Shown here piece after piece: positions 24,298 through 33,482 of a DNA stretch of 64,000 nt (positions are counted from its first letter, which is position 1; every line of letters begins with the position of its first letter). Location of the stretch: positions 62,001 through 126,000 of the forward strand of contig JAAVHZ010000068.1 of NCBI GenBank assembly GCA_014799465.1. Direction: 5' to 3'. This stretch comes from Lachnospiraceae bacterium. Lineage in GTDB: Bacteria > Bacillota > Clostridia > Lachnospirales > Lachnospiraceae. Both the position numbers and the translations under genes were made by a program. A model generated the notes under the pieces. The model was not told the origin of the DNA and did not search any database. It was given only the letters and a program-made list of their open reading frames with translations.

Positions 24298-25450
24298 CAG
24301 GCTTTATATTTTCCTTTACTGCTTTACTTACAACTTCTGCCACATTTGGGTCAAAAGCTTCAGGAAGAATAAAGTTCTCATTTAACTTATCATCCGGTAC
24401 AAGATTTGCAATGGCATTTGCAGCAGCCAGTTTCATTTCCTCGGTTATTTTAGAAGCACGTCCTTCAAGGGCACCTTTAAATATTCCCGGAAAAGCCACC
24501 ACATTATTTACCTGATTAGGGAAATCCGAACGACCTGTGCCTACCACCTTTGCACCGGCAGCTTTTGCATCATCAGGCATAATCTCAGGTACAGGATTTG
24601 CCATTGCAAATATAATGGCATCTTTATTCATTGATGCGACCATTTCTCGTGTAACTATATTTGGGGCGGATACTCCCACAAAGATATCAGCGCCGATAAG
24701 GGCATCGGCAATAGAACCGGTTTTTCCTTCCAGATTGGTAAATTCTGTCATGGATTTCTGAACATGGTTAAGTCCTTCATAATCTTTTGATATAATTCCG
24801 TTTTTGTCGCACATGGTAACATTTTTAAATCCATAAGTAAGCAGAAGTTTAGTTATGGCGATTCCGGCACTTCCGGCACCGTTTATTACGACTTTACAGC
24901 TTTCTTTTTGTTTTCCCGTAACTTTAAGTGCATTTATTATTCCGGCAAGGACTACAATGGCAGTACCGTGCTGGTCATCATGAAATACAGGAATATCAAG
25001 TATTTCGTTAAGACGTTCTTCTATCTCAAAGCAGCGTGGGGCAGATATATCTTCAAGGTTGATTCCTCCGAACGCAGGAGCTATGTTTACTACAGTCTTT
25101 ATAATCTCCTCAGTATCCTGTGTATCAAGACATATTGGGAATGCATTTACATTTCCAAACTCTTTGAAAAGGACAGCTTTCCCTTCCATTACAGGCATTG
25201 CAGCATGAGGACCTATATTACCAAGACCGAGTACGGCACTTCCGTCGGATACTACGGCTACTGTATTTGACTTAATTGTATATGTGTATGCTGCTTCTAT
25301 ATCATCCGCAATTACTTTACATGGCTCAGCTACGCCGGGGGTATATGCAAGTGCCAGATCTTCTCTGGAGTTAATATTACACTTTGATTCTGTATTGATT
25401 TTTCCGTTCCATTCTTTGTGAAGTTCTAAAGCCTTCTCATTAGTTGTCAT
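24272..25450 (-). CDS. Malic enzyme, NAD(P)-dependent, oxaloacetate-decarboxylating
   Basis: A 392-residue short-form malic enzyme, turning malate into pyruvate and CO2 with reduction of NAD(P). The family signatures are SDGSAVLGLGNIG, VFHDDQHGTAIV with its metal-binding aspartates, and the nucleotide-binding GAGSAGIAI. Length matches the compact bacterial type without the phosphotransacetylase tail. AGGAG lies before the ATG. It heads a three-gene overlapping operon with the radical SAM and DUF4364 genes. Cofactor choice cannot be settled from sequence alone. Confidence 0.93.
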   Translation of the reverse strand: MTTNEKALELHKEWNGKINTESKCNINSREDLALAYTPGVAEPCKVIADDIEAAYTYTIKSNTVAVVSDGSAVLGLGNIGPHAAMPVMEGKAVLFKEFGNVNAFPICLDTQDTEEIIKTVVNIAPAFGGINLEDISAPRCFEIEERLNEILDIPVFHDDQHGTAIVVLAGIINALKVTGKQKESCKVVINGAGSAGIAITKLLLTYGFKNVTMCDKNGIISKDYEGLNHVQKSMTEFTNLEGKTGSIADALIGADIFVGVSAPNIVTREMVASMNKDAIIFAMANPVPEIMPDDAKAAGAKVVGTGRSDFPNQVNNVVAFPGIFKGALEGRASKITEEMKLAAANAIANLVPDDKLNENFILPEAFDPNVAEVVSKAVKENIKPDGTNIKTK

Positions 25451-25651
25451 AACAACTCCTCCTTGTAAAATTTTTCTAAAGGATATAATAGCATAGAATC
25501 TTTAAAATTTATACTATCATTTTTAATAAAAATATTGTATAATGCACTAAGAGCGATAATACATATCTTAGAATTCTTAGATTCAGCAGGAAATCCACTT
25601 AACAGATAAAAGAAACAGATAAAAAAGAAACAGATAAGGAAGAGGTATAAA

Positions 25652-27094
25652 ATGAGAGAAAAGTTAGAAAGTCTGCCGTTAAGTGAAATACGGGAAATAG
25701 CTAAGGGGATGGGAATAAAAAGGGTCTCAACTGTAAGAAAGGGTCAGCTTATTGAAATGATACTTGAGATTAGTGAGTCGGCAGGTAAAGCTGATGAATC
25801 ATTAAAATCAGATAAGGCGGAAAAGCAGGAAGAACAGGATAAGCAGGTCAGGCATGATAAAATGTCCGGCTCAGATAATAAATCTGACAAAAATTCCGGA
25901 GACGGTCACATAATCAGAGAGGGTGAACGTGAAGCAGGTTTAAGTCCTGAGAGAACGGAACAGCTCGACAGTGGAATAGTAGCTGATGGTATATTGGAAG
26001 TTATGCCTGACGGTTATGGATTTATCAGATGTGAAAATTTTCTGCCGGGTGATGATGATGTGTATGTGGCACCATCCCAGATAAGGAGATTTAACCTTAA
26101 AACCGGTGATATTCTTCATGGAAAAGTAAGAATAAAGACACAGAATGAAAAGTTCGGTGCACTTTTGTATCTTGATGCCATTAATGGGCTTGAGCCTTCT
26201 GATTCCATAAGGAGAAAAAGCTTCGAGAATCTTACGCCTATATTCCCTAATAAGCGTCTGTTTATGGAAACAGGCAGAAACAATGTGGCAATGCGTATGC
26301 TTGACCTTGTATCTCCTATAGGAAAAGGCCAGAGAGGAATGATAGTATCCCAGCCAAAGGCAGGAAAGACTACCCTGCTTAAGGAAGTGGCAAAGGCGAT
26401 TCAGATAAATAATCCGGATATGCATATGATAATACTTCTTATTGATGAGCGTCCTGAAGAAGTAACTGATATAAAAGAAGCCATACAAGGTGAAAATGTG
26501 GAGGTAATCCATTCTACATTTGATGAACTGCCGGAGCATCACAAGAGAGTTTCGGAAATGGTTATAGAAAGGGCAAAGCGTCTTGTGGAATATAAGAAGG
26601 ATGTAATAATACTATTAGACAGTATAACAAGGCTGGCAAGGGCATATAACCTGACTGTTCCACCAAGTGGAAGAACTTTATCTGGAGGTCTTGACCCTGC
26701 TGCGCTTCATATGCCAAAACGTTTCTTTGGTGCAGCAAGAAATATGAGAGAAGGCGGCAGTCTTACCATATTGGCTACGGCACTTGTAGATACGGGCAGT
26801 AAAATGGATGATGTAGTGTATGAAGAATTTAAAGGAACGGGAAATATGGAGCTGATACTTGACAGGAAACTTTCTGAAAAGCGTGTATTTCCGGCACTTG
26901 ATATTGCAAAGTCAGGAACCAGAAGGGAAGATTTGCTTCTTACAAATGAAGAGCAGGAAGCAGTGTATATTATGAGAAGGGCATTGTTGAATGGTTTGAA
27001 GAAAGATGAGGCAGTGGAAAAGATTATTGATTTGTTTTCAAAGACAAAGAATAACAATGAATTTATCGCAATGCTTAAGAAAATAAAATTATAA
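25652..27094 (+). CDS. rho: Transcription termination factor Rho
   Basis: A 480-residue Rho. An N-terminal SAP-like helical part (LPLSEIREIAKGMGI) is followed by a charged, low-complexity insert at about residues 48-105, rich in Lys, Asp, Ser and Glu. Then come the cold-shock RNA-binding fold (GYGFIRCENFLPGDDDVYVAPSQIRRF, in part) and the ATPase with Walker A PKAGKTTLL. Q-loop and R-loop motifs follow. The insert is typical of Rho proteins from Actinobacteria and some Clostridia. The leader has three ACAGATAA repeats at about 25602-25637. Confidence 0.95.
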   Translation: MREKLESLPLSEIREIAKGMGIKRVSTVRKGQLIEMILEISESAGKADESLKSDKAEKQEEQDKQVRHDKMSGSDNKSDKNSGDGHIIREGEREAGLSPERTEQLDSGIVADGILEVMPDGYGFIRCENFLPGDDDVYVAPSQIRRFNLKTGDILHGKVRIKTQNEKFGALLYLDAINGLEPSDSIRRKSFENLTPIFPNKRLFMETGRNNVAMRMLDLVSPIGKGQRGMIVSQPKAGKTTLLKEVAKAIQINNPDMHMIILLIDERPEEVTDIKEAIQGENVEVIHSTFDELPEHHKRVSEMVIERAKRLVEYKKDVIILLDSITRLARAYNLTVPPSGRTLSGGLDPAALHMPKRFFGAARNMREGGSLTILATALVDTGSKMDDVVYEEFKGTGNMELILDRKLSEKRVFPALDIAKSGTRREDLLLTNEEQEAVYIMRRALLNGLKKDEAVEKIIDLFSKTKNNNEFIAMLKKIKL

Positions 27095-27117
27095 CAGTGG
27101 ATTTTGTCAAAAAATAC

Positions 27118-27146
27118 TTGCAAAGAAAAAAACACTATGGTATACT
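27118..27146 (+). promoter_or_regulatory. Promoter of rpmE
   Basis: TTGCAA at 27118-27123 and TATACT at 27141-27146 are 17 bases apart. The rho stop lies at 27092-27094. The start point is expected near 27153, leaving a leader of about 100 bases before rpmE. Confidence 0.7.
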
Positions 27147-27152
27147 GTAGTG

Positions 27153-27253
27153 GTTGTCTAAAGGATATGACTTACGGGGAATACTTTAACCGGTAAGTTG
27201 GTGAAGGGGATTTCCCGGAACTATATATAGAATTTATTTCAGAGAGGTGAATT
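27153..27253 (+). ncRNA. Structured leader of rpmE, possible L31 autoregulatory RNA
   Basis: The leader between the promoter and the rpmE start has short complementary segments. ACTTACGGGG (about 27169) can pair in part with CCGGTAAGT (about 27190), and GGGGATTTCCC forms a second helix. Leaders bound by ribosomal protein L31 are known in Firmicutes. I cannot verify a match to any described consensus, so the call is tentative. Confidence 0.4.
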
Positions 27254-27256
27254 GTG

Positions 27257-27469
27257 ATGAGAGAAGGAATACATCCAGAATATTATCAGGCAAAGGTTGT
27301 TTGCAACTGTGGTAATGAATTCGTAACAGGTTCAACAAAGCCGGAGATACACGTTGAAATTTGTTCAAAATGTCATTCATTCTACACTGGTCAGCAGAAA
27401 GCTGCTCAGGCTCGTGGACGTATTGATAAATTTAACCGTAAGTATGGTATGTCAACAGAAAACAAATAA
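27257..27469 (+). CDS. rpmE: 50S ribosomal protein L31, zinc form
   Basis: A 70-residue L31. The start is ATG 27257, with AGAGAGG upstream; a GTG directly before it is in frame. The zinc site is present as CNCGNEF and [10 protein letters not shown], so this is the cysteine-containing (C+) paralogue used when zinc is abundant. The C-terminus [10 protein letters not shown] is normal. Confidence 0.95.
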   Translation: MREGIHPEYYQAKVVCNCGNEFVTGSTKPEIHVEICSKCHSFYTGQQKAAQARGRIDKFNRKYGMSTENK

Positions 27470-27526
27470 TTATTTTCCTGTAATCATGTTATGGGACAAA
27501 TAGCTTTCATGTAAGCTTTAAAGATA

Positions 27527-27559
27527 AGGTTGAGGTTAAATAATCTCAACCTATTTTTA
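27527..27559 (+). terminator. Intrinsic terminator after rpmE
   Basis: AGGTTGAG and CTCAACCT form an 8-base-pair stem with a ten-base loop, followed by ATTTTT. It lies 58 bases past the rpmE stop and 33 before the DUF1385 gene. Confidence 0.85.
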
Positions 27560-27591
27560 GATTATGGGATAGAAGAAAGGATTGATGTACT

Positions 27592-28548
27592 ATGAAGCCA
27601 TCCGGTATAGGTGGTCAGGCAGTTTTGGAAGGCATAATGATGAGGAATAAAGATAAATATTCTGTAGCCGTAAGAAAGCCGGATAAAAATATTGAGGTGA
27701 AGGTTGAGGAATATAAGGGCTTTACACAAGGAAAAAAGATAATAAACCTTCCATTTATAAGAGGCGTTTTTAATTTTATAGATTCTATGGTTCTTGGTAT
27801 AAAGACACTGGCTTTTTCTGCTGAGTTTTATGAAGATGAAGAAGTGGAAGAATCAAAGTTTGACAAGGCAGCAGATAAGATGTTCAGAGAAAAGGCTGAA
27901 GATGTGATAATGGGAGTAACAGTTTTTATATCTATAGCTATCGCTTTGGGACTGTTTGTGGTACTTCCAAGCGTAATATCTGATTTTATTAAAGACTGGT
28001 TTAATATTATTTCGGTTTCTTTATTGTCAGTTATAGAAGGTCTTATAAGGATAGTAATGTTTGTTGCGTATATTTTGCTGATATCACTTATGAAAGATAT
28101 CAGGAGAACATTTATGTATCATGGTGCAGAGCATAAATGTATCAACTGTATAGAAAACGGCATGGAGTTAAATGTGGAAAATGTAATGAAAAGTTCCAGA
28201 TACCATAAACGCTGCGGAACCAGCTTTATATTTATGGTTATGATTATCAGCATTATATTCTTTATATTCATCAGAGTTGATAATACTATGTTAAAGGTAG
28301 TCGTAAGACTTCTGCTTATACCGGTTATTGCCGGTATATCATATGAATTTATTAAACTGGCAGGACGCAGTGAGTCAAAAATAGTGGATATTTTGAGCAG
28401 ACCGGGTATGGCACTTCAGAAAATAACCACCAGTGAACCTGACGAAGATATGGTAGAGGTGGCAATAGCTGCAGTATCGGCTGTGTTTGACTGGAAATCT
28501 TATCTTGAAAATTATGATAAGGAAGACAGTACTGATGAAGAGTCTTAG
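27592..28548 (+). CDS. DUF1385 membrane protein
   Basis: A 318-residue DUF1385 protein (B. subtilis YqhQ family). The signature starts at once: GIGGQAVLEGIMMRNKDKYSVAVRK, in part. Four or five hydrophobic helices lie between residues 100 and 270, with the conserved YHGAEHKCINCIE and RYHKRCGTSF motifs between them, which look like a metal or nucleotide site. Its biochemical role is unknown. It is routinely next to prmC and prfA in Firmicutes, and its end overlaps the prmC start by 14 bases. Confidence 0.9.
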   Translation: MKPSGIGGQAVLEGIMMRNKDKYSVAVRKPDKNIEVKVEEYKGFTQGKKIINLPFIRGVFNFIDSMVLGIKTLAFSAEFYEDEEVEESKFDKAADKMFREKAEDVIMGVTVFISIAIALGLFVVLPSVISDFIKDWFNIISVSLLSVIEGLIRIVMFVAYILLISLMKDIRRTFMYHGAEHKCINCIENGMELNVENVMKSSRYHKRCGTSFIFMVMIISIIFFIFIRVDNTMLKVVVRLLLIPVIAGISYEFIKLAGRSESKIVDILSRPGMALQKITTSEPDEDMVEVAIAAVSAVFDWKSYLENYDKEDSTDEES

Positions 28549-29377
28549 GGAATTGTTAAATATAGGAATAAAAGAACTTAATAATGCAGGTATAGAAGAT
28601 GCTGATAATGATGCATGGCTGTTGCTTGAGCATATATATGGCATATCAAGAGCCGAATATTATCTGGAACCTTTAAAGCAGGCAGATGAAACGGAATATC
28701 TTGAAAAAATACGGATTCGTGCCAATCATTATCCGCTTCAATATATTACGGGATGCCAGTGGTTTATGGGATTTCCGTTTAAGGTAAATGAATCTGTATT
28801 GATTCCGAGGCAGGATACAGAAGTTCTTGTGGAGCGTGCCACCGCTATTATCGGACATGAAAGTATGAAAGTGTTGGATATGTGTACAGGTACAGGATGC
28901 ATAGCCATAAGTATCGATAAACTTTGCCCCAATGCAAGTGTTACGGCTGTGGATGTGTCACCTCAGGCTTTGGAAGTGGCAGAGTATAATAACAGTGCAA
29001 ATAGTGCAGATGTGAAGTTTATTAAAAGTAATTTATTTGAAAATATTACCGGAAAATATGATATTATAGTATCTAATCCGCCGTATATCCCGACAAATGT
29101 AATCAAGGGGCTTATGCCGGAGGTAAGAGAACATGAACCGCTGATTGCACTTGACGGAAGCAGTGACGGTCTGGAGTTTTATAGACGGATTACTTCATTG
29201 TCTGTAGAACATCTGAACAGTGGAGGTCTATTAATATATGAGATTGGATGCGAGCAGGCAGAATCCGTATCGGAGATAATGAAAAGCAACGGATTTGATA
29301 ATATAGTTACTCATAAGGATTTGGCAGGACTTAACAGGGCAGTGGAATGCCAATACATTTTTAACAGGAAAGGATAG
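28535..29377 (+). CDS. prmC: Release factor glutamine methyltransferase
   Basis: A 280-residue methyltransferase. The start is ATG 28535, giving [15 protein letters not shown], inside the end of the DUF1385 gene. A helical N-terminal domain carries YxxG-xxxF-G ([13 protein letters not shown]). It is followed by motif [15 protein letters not shown] and the catalytic NPPY at VSNPPYIPT. PrmC methylates the glutamine of the GGQ motif in release factors. Its substrate, RF1, is encoded five bases downstream. Confidence 0.95.
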   Translation: MKSLRELLNIGIKELNNAGIEDADNDAWLLLEHIYGISRAEYYLEPLKQADETEYLEKIRIRANHYPLQYITGCQWFMGFPFKVNESVLIPRQDTEVLVERATAIIGHESMKVLDMCTGTGCIAISIDKLCPNASVTAVDVSPQALEVAEYNNSANSADVKFIKSNLFENITGKYDIIVSNPPYIPTNVIKGLMPEVREHEPLIALDGSSDGLEFYRRITSLSVEHLNSGGLLIYEIGCEQAESVSEIMKSNGFDNIVTHKDLAGLNRAVECQYIFNRKG

Positions 29378-29382
29378 TAAAT

Positions 29383-30456
29383 ATGTTTGATAGGTTAGAT
29401 GATTTGCTTATAAAGTACGAAGAACTTACCATGAATCTTAATGACCCTCAGGTTATTAATGATAATCAGCGTTTTAGAAAGATGATGAAGGAACAGAGTG
29501 ACCTCACGCCAATAGTTGAAGCGTACAAAGCATATAAGGAAAATAAACAGGCAATCGAAGATGCTCTTACGATTCTTGAGGAGGAATCGGATGAAGAGAT
29601 GAAGGATATGGCAAAGGAAGAGTTAAATGATGCTAAAGCTAAGGTAGAAGAACTTGAAACGGAACTTAAGATTCTGCTTTTGCCGAAAGACCCTAATGAT
29701 GATAAGAATGTTATAGTGGAGATTAGGGCAGGTGCAGGAGGAGACGAGGCAGCACTTTTTGCAGCTGAAATATACAGGATGTATGTTCATTATTCCGAAT
29801 CACAGAACTGGAAGGTGGAAACACTGGAAGTTGAAGAGATAGGAATAGGAGGAATGAAATCAGTAAACTTTATGGTTTCCGGAAATGGTGCTTATTCCAA
29901 GATGAAGTATGAGTCAGGTGTGCATCGTGTACAGCGTGTTCCTGAGACAGAGTCAGGAGGTCGTATACATACTTCTACCATTACTGTGGCAGTTATGCCG
30001 GAGGCTGAGGAAGTAGATGTTCAGATTGATGAAAAGGATATCCGTATAGATGTTATGAGGGCTTCGGGAAATGGCGGTCAGTGTGTCAATACAACTGATT
30101 CGGCGGTAAGGCTTACTCATTATCCGACAGGTATTGTAATATACAGCCAGACGGAAAAATCACAGCTTCAGAATAAGGCAAAGGCTTTTGCGTTGCTGCG
30201 TGCCAAGTTGTATGATATTGAGCTTCAGAAGAAGCAGGATGCGGAATCGGCAGAGAGAAGAAGCCAGATAGGTACGGGAGACAGGTCAGAGAAGATAAGG
30301 ACTTATAACTTTCCACAGGGACGTGTTACGGACCATAGAATCGGGCTTACGCTTTATAAGCTGGATAAGGTGATGAATGGTGATATACAGGAGATAGTGG
30401 ATGCTTGTGTGGCAGCAGACCAGGCGGCTAAGCTGGCGAAGATGAATGAGGAGTAG
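29383..30456 (+). CDS. prfA: Peptide chain release factor 1
   Basis: A 357-residue RF1. The GGQ motif is in [17 protein letters not shown], whose Q is the PrmC target. The RF1-type codon-recognition region precedes it, ending in [13 protein letters not shown]1 reads UAA and UAG. The length is standard. It ends a DUF1385-prmC-prfA operon, followed by the hairpin at 30498. Confidence 0.96.
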   Translation: MFDRLDDLLIKYEELTMNLNDPQVINDNQRFRKMMKEQSDLTPIVEAYKAYKENKQAIEDALTILEEESDEEMKDMAKEELNDAKAKVEELETELKILLLPKDPNDDKNVIVEIRAGAGGDEAALFAAEIYRMYVHYSESQNWKVETLEVEEIGIGGMKSVNFMVSGNGAYSKMKYESGVHRVQRVPETESGGRIHTSTITVAVMPEAEEVDVQIDEKDIRIDVMRASGNGGQCVNTTDSAVRLTHYPTGIVIYSQTEKSQLQNKAKAFALLRAKLYDIELQKKQDAESAERRSQIGTGDRSEKIRTYNFPQGRVTDHRIGLTLYKLDKVMNGDIQEIVDACVAADQAAKLAKMNEE

Positions 30457-30497
30457 AAGACTTGATTATATAGTTTACTTGAATATTTTGTGTAAAG

Positions 30498-30532
30498 TCG
30501 GATTGATTTCATGAAAATCAGTCCGATTTCTT
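30498..30532 (+). terminator. Terminator after prfA, first of two near-identical copies
   Basis: TCGGATTGATTT and AAATCAGTCCGA form a long stem with a short loop, followed by TTTCTTATTTT. The same hairpin, with a few changes and the same following TTATTTT, recurs at 31381-31417. Confidence 0.8.
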
Positions 30533-30559
30533 ATTTTGGGATATTATGATGGAATTGCA

Positions 30560-30733
30560 GTGCAGACATTGGAAAAGATTCAGGCAAAGAAAAATCAGAA
30601 ATTGATTATAACAATATTGGATAAATTTATAGATGAACTACCAGAAGTGAAGATACACTCTGCCAGAGGCTCATTATCAAAGTATGCAATAAAAAATGTC
30701 GGAAATTTACAAGAAAAATCAGACATTATTTAA
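30560..30733 (+). pseudogene. Degenerate small ORF, possibly antitoxin-like
   Basis: From GTG 30560 the frame gives QTLEKIQAKKNQKLI and then FIDELPEVKIHSARGSLSKYA, ending abruptly with NVGNLQEKSDII. The first part looks like a real protein family, as I recall small antitoxin-like proteins of this kind, but there is no ribosome binding site and the end looks truncated. A second short frame at 30764-30850 has no recognisable content. Both lie between two copies of the same terminator. Confidence 0.3.
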
Positions 30734-30878
30734 TAAAATAGAATGTGAAAGGTTTGGTGTAATATGTCAGATTTGAGCTTTTGTGGAACAAAATGCAGCC
30801 ATGAGCGTGCAAGCGTTAAAGGAAATGTATTATAAATTACTTGAATAGATATATAAAGAAATGAAAGGAAATATATTT

Positions 30879-31280
30879 ATGAGACTTGATGGATTTGGAT
30901 TATTTGTAAACGATATGGCAACAATGGTTCGCTTTTATAGAGATGTATTAGGGTTTGAAATTAAAGAAGGTGAAGATGCGGGAAATGTTTATTTAATCAA
31001 AGACGGAACTTTATTTATGCTTTATGAAAGAAAGAATTTTGAAAAAATGACAAATAGAAAATATGAATATTTAAAAAATTTAAATGGTCATTTTGAAATA
31101 GCTTTGTATGTTGATACATTTGAGGAAGTTGATGCGGAATATGCTAAGGCTATAAATAAGGGGGCTGCTTCGGTGTTAGAGCCTACAACAGAGCCTTGGG
31201 GACAAAGAACTTGCTATATTGCAGATCCGGAAGGAAATTTAATAGAGATTGGGTCATTTAATAAATCGTTTAATCGCTAA
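30879..31280 (+). CDS. VOC-family (glyoxalase/bleomycin resistance) protein
   Basis: A 133-residue VOC protein from ATG 30879, with AAAGGAAA upstream. The two beta-alpha-beta-beta-beta units are clear: MVRFYRDVLGFEIKEGED, then WGQRTCYIADPEGNLIEIGSF. The metal ligand glutamate lies in NLIEIG. The family includes glyoxalases, thiol transferases and drug-binding proteins; no choice can be made. It is a single gene bracketed by duplicated terminators. Confidence 0.85.
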   Translation: MRLDGFGLFVNDMATMVRFYRDVLGFEIKEGEDAGNVYLIKDGTLFMLYERKNFEKMTNRKYEYLKNLNGHFEIALYVDTFEEVDAEYAKAINKGAASVLEPTTEPWGQRTCYIADPEGNLIEIGSFNKSFNR

Positions 31281-31380
31281 ACTATGAATTGAAAGATTAC
31301 AAATCACATGCTAACATATCACACACTTTTACTGTATGTCTTGAATATTCAGGACTTTTGAAAATTGAGTACTTTATGAA

Positions 31381-31417
31381 AAATCGGATTGGTTTTGTGA
31401 AAATCAATCCGATTTTT
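31381..31417 (+). terminator. Terminator after the VOC gene, second copy
   Basis: AAATCGGATTGGTTTT and AAAATCAATCCGATTT pair nearly perfectly around GTG, with TTTT following. It lies 101 bases past the VOC stop. Similarity to the prfA terminator extends into the flanks (TTATTTT then GG-TATT). Confidence 0.85.
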
Positions 31418-31552
31418 TATTTTAGGTTATTTTGAATGCATTGGTTGATATAAAAGAGTTTCCTGTATAGGAATTAGTGATGTACATAATTTGATTTTTG
31501 AGTTATATTGTATATAACAGAAAGAAAAGAATAAGAAGGAAGGGAGGAAAAA

Positions 31553-32368
31553 GTGAAAAATATAGAATTATTGAATCTGTTAGATATGAGGGAATTATTC
31601 GCCATATATAAAAAGTCAATAGATTCGTTTGTTAATATCAAAATAGGTTTTGATGAAAAAATATATATTCTTTTAAGTGAGCATATTCCAGAAAGAATAG
31701 ATGGAAGGTTTGTTAATACAATAGCAAATAGCAATTATTCAGCAATCATTTTGGATGTGGACTGGTATGAGAATAAAGTGACAGGTCATACATTTGTGAA
31801 TCTGGGGAAGCACAAAATGAATTTCCATATGATTCAATCTATTGGAGAGAATATATTATTGTTGGGGGCGAGATGCAAGTATAATAGAGAAAACGGACCG
31901 GAAAGGAATGCAGTTATTGTTGACTTGAAAGGAAATGTAATAAATGAATTTTGTTTTGGTGATGGAAAGGTTAAGTGGGAGGCAAACAGGGAAATTTGCG
32001 ATTGCTATGCAATAAATATAGATGAGCAGGATAATCTTTGGTACTATTACTATACTGAATTTGAACTGGTTAAAACAGACTTGTGTAAAGAAAAAGCTTA
32101 TAATCCGCAGGTAAAAGGAGCCGCTGGTTTTTTGATTACATCTGATACGAGGAATGTAATATTTGACGGCGGATATGGTAAACATGATGAATTTGTGACA
32201 GCAACATTTAATGGTGATGCTTTAAAAGATTATGAGCCGATACAGCTTTTGCATAATGGCAAAAATATAAAAAATAAGTTCTATTCATTTATGCAGTCAA
32301 AAGCAGTGTTTATAGATGTGAATTGCAGGTTGTTTGTAAAGTGGTTTATATCATTAGGCAGTATTTGA
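31553..32368 (+). CDS. Uncharacterised protein, possibly beta-propeller-like
   Basis: A 271-residue protein starting at GTG 31553, with GGGAGG upstream. I do not recognise it. Repeating strand patterns with aromatic and Asp/Gly turns (AIILDVDWYENKVTGHTFVNLGK, in part; AVIVDLKGNVINEFCFGDG; CYAINIDEQDNLWYYYY) suggest a beta-propeller or similar fold. There is no signal peptide. It ends in FVKWFISLGSI, which could be a truncated version of a longer repeat. It stands between the VOC and ADP-ribosylglycohydrolase genes, in a block rich in orphan immunity-like genes. Confidence 0.6.
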   Translation: MKNIELLNLLDMRELFAIYKKSIDSFVNIKIGFDEKIYILLSEHIPERIDGRFVNTIANSNYSAIILDVDWYENKVTGHTFVNLGKHKMNFHMIQSIGENILLLGARCKYNRENGPERNAVIVDLKGNVINEFCFGDGKVKWEANREICDCYAINIDEQDNLWYYYYTEFELVKTDLCKEKAYNPQVKGAAGFLITSDTRNVIFDGGYGKHDEFVTATFNGDALKDYEPIQLLHNGKNIKNKFYSFMQSKAVFIDVNCRLFVKWFISLGSI

Positions 32369-32422
32369 AAAGAAAATGGGAATGAAAAAATTTAGAAAAT
32401 ACGAATAACAGGAGATAAAGAA

Positions 32423-33217
32423 ATGTATGGTGCAGTATTTGGGGATATTATTGGTTCAACCTATGAATTGCATAATGTAAAAACAGAAAATTTCGAGTTA
32501 TTTCCATCAGAAAGCCAATTTACTGATGATACTGTTTTATCAATCGCAGTAGCCGAAAAAATTCTGAATCAAAAGAATTCATATATGAATGACAGAAAAA
32601 GTTATGCATTATGGTATAAGCAATATTACCGCCGTTATCCAAATGCAGGATATGGTCAGATGTTTACTTCGTGGGCACAGTCCGGTGACTTATATGTTCA
32701 AAGAAGCTTTGGAAATGGTGGTGCAATGCGTGTAACTGCAATCGGATATGCGTATGATTCTATTAAAGAAATAAAAAAACAAGTCAAATATAGCTGTTAT
32801 TATACGCATCATCACCATGAGGCAATAAAAGGTGCACAAGCCGTCGCAACTGCTGTTTTTATGGCAAGGAAAGGCTGTGATAAGGAAGAGATAAAAAAAT
32901 ACATAGTTAAAAATTTTGGTTATAAATTGGAAATTACACTAGATGAAATGCGGGATAAATATGTATTTGACAGCAGAACTTCTTATTCTGTACCACCTGC
33001 CCTCGAAGCTTTTCTTGAATCAAATTCCTATGAAGATGCTATAAGGAAAGCGATATCTATTGGAGGGGACAGTGATACCATTGCATGTATGGCTGGAGGT
33101 ATTGCCCACGCATATTATAAAAATATTCCGAAAGAAATATATAACCGGGGCATGATGTTCTTAGACAGCGGGATAAATAAGGTATTAAAGGAGTTTTCAC
33201 AAAAATATGAAATATAA
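32423..33217 (+). CDS. ADP-ribosylglycohydrolase-family protein
   Basis: A 264-residue protein of the ADP-ribosylglycohydrolase fold. It starts MYGAVFGDIIGSTYE, with SQFTDDTVLSIAV giving the metal-binding TDDT. The C-terminal GGDSDTIACMAGGIAHAYY gives the second metal site (D-x-D-T). Relatives remove ADP-ribose from proteins or nucleic acids, as DraG does, or cleave related bonds. Such enzymes can reverse attack by ADP-ribosylating toxins. AGGAG precedes the ATG. A remnant of a close paralogue's C-terminus lies at 34095-34151. Confidence 0.88.
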   Translation: MYGAVFGDIIGSTYELHNVKTENFELFPSESQFTDDTVLSIAVAEKILNQKNSYMNDRKSYALWYKQYYRRYPNAGYGQMFTSWAQSGDLYVQRSFGNGGAMRVTAIGYAYDSIKEIKKQVKYSCYYTHHHHEAIKGAQAVATAVFMARKGCDKEEIKKYIVKNFGYKLEITLDEMRDKYVFDSRTSYSVPPALEAFLESNSYEDAIRKAISIGGDSDTIACMAGGIAHAYYKNIPKEIYNRGMMFLDSGINKVLKEFSQKYEI

Positions 33218-33248
33218 TATTGTAATTAATGTATTGTGAATTTTAGGA

Positions 33249-33367
33249 TTGTAAATATAATTATTTCTGCTATAATGTAATTAGAAAAGGCAATCGCCAC
33301 AGAGTGGTTGACCTGGTTGAAAAGGAAAAACCTTCCCACGCTCGTCAAAGTACAGGGAAGGTTTTTG
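33249..33367 (+). ncRNA. Type I antitoxin-like small RNA, copy 1, with promoter and terminator
   Basis: TTGTAA at 33249-33254, a 16-base spacer and TATAAT at 33271-33276 form the promoter. The transcript, from about 33283, carries GGCAATCGCCACAGAGTGG and TTGACC, and ends at the terminator AACCTTCCC / GGGAAGGTT with a T-run at 33362. The same arrangement recurs at 34579 and 34997. The opposite strand carries a broken toxin frame just beyond the terminator. Confidence 0.7.
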
Positions 33368-33372
33368 CTATA

Positions 33373-33456
33373 TTAATGACAAATCAAATAAATGAATGTC
33401 AGCATTGCTAAGAGAAACATTCCAAAAGACATTGCCTAAGAAGTATTAAATTTCAT
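33373..33456 (-). pseudogene. Broken holin-like type I toxin, copy 1
   Basis: The minus-strand frame from 33456 reads MKFNTS, stops, and continues AMSFGMFLLAMLTFIYLICH to 33373. The last 19 residues equal those of the intact copy at 34704-34793. The N-terminal part and the ribosome binding site region are replaced by unrelated sequence, so it is not expected to be made. Confidence 0.7.
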
Positions 33457-33482
33457 ATAGGGAAAACACAGGAGAATAAAAA

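Noticed and set aside
30764-30850. Short frame starting MSDLSFCG before the VOC gene
   Set aside because: No ribosome binding site, no recognised motif, and frames change within it; at most a remnant.
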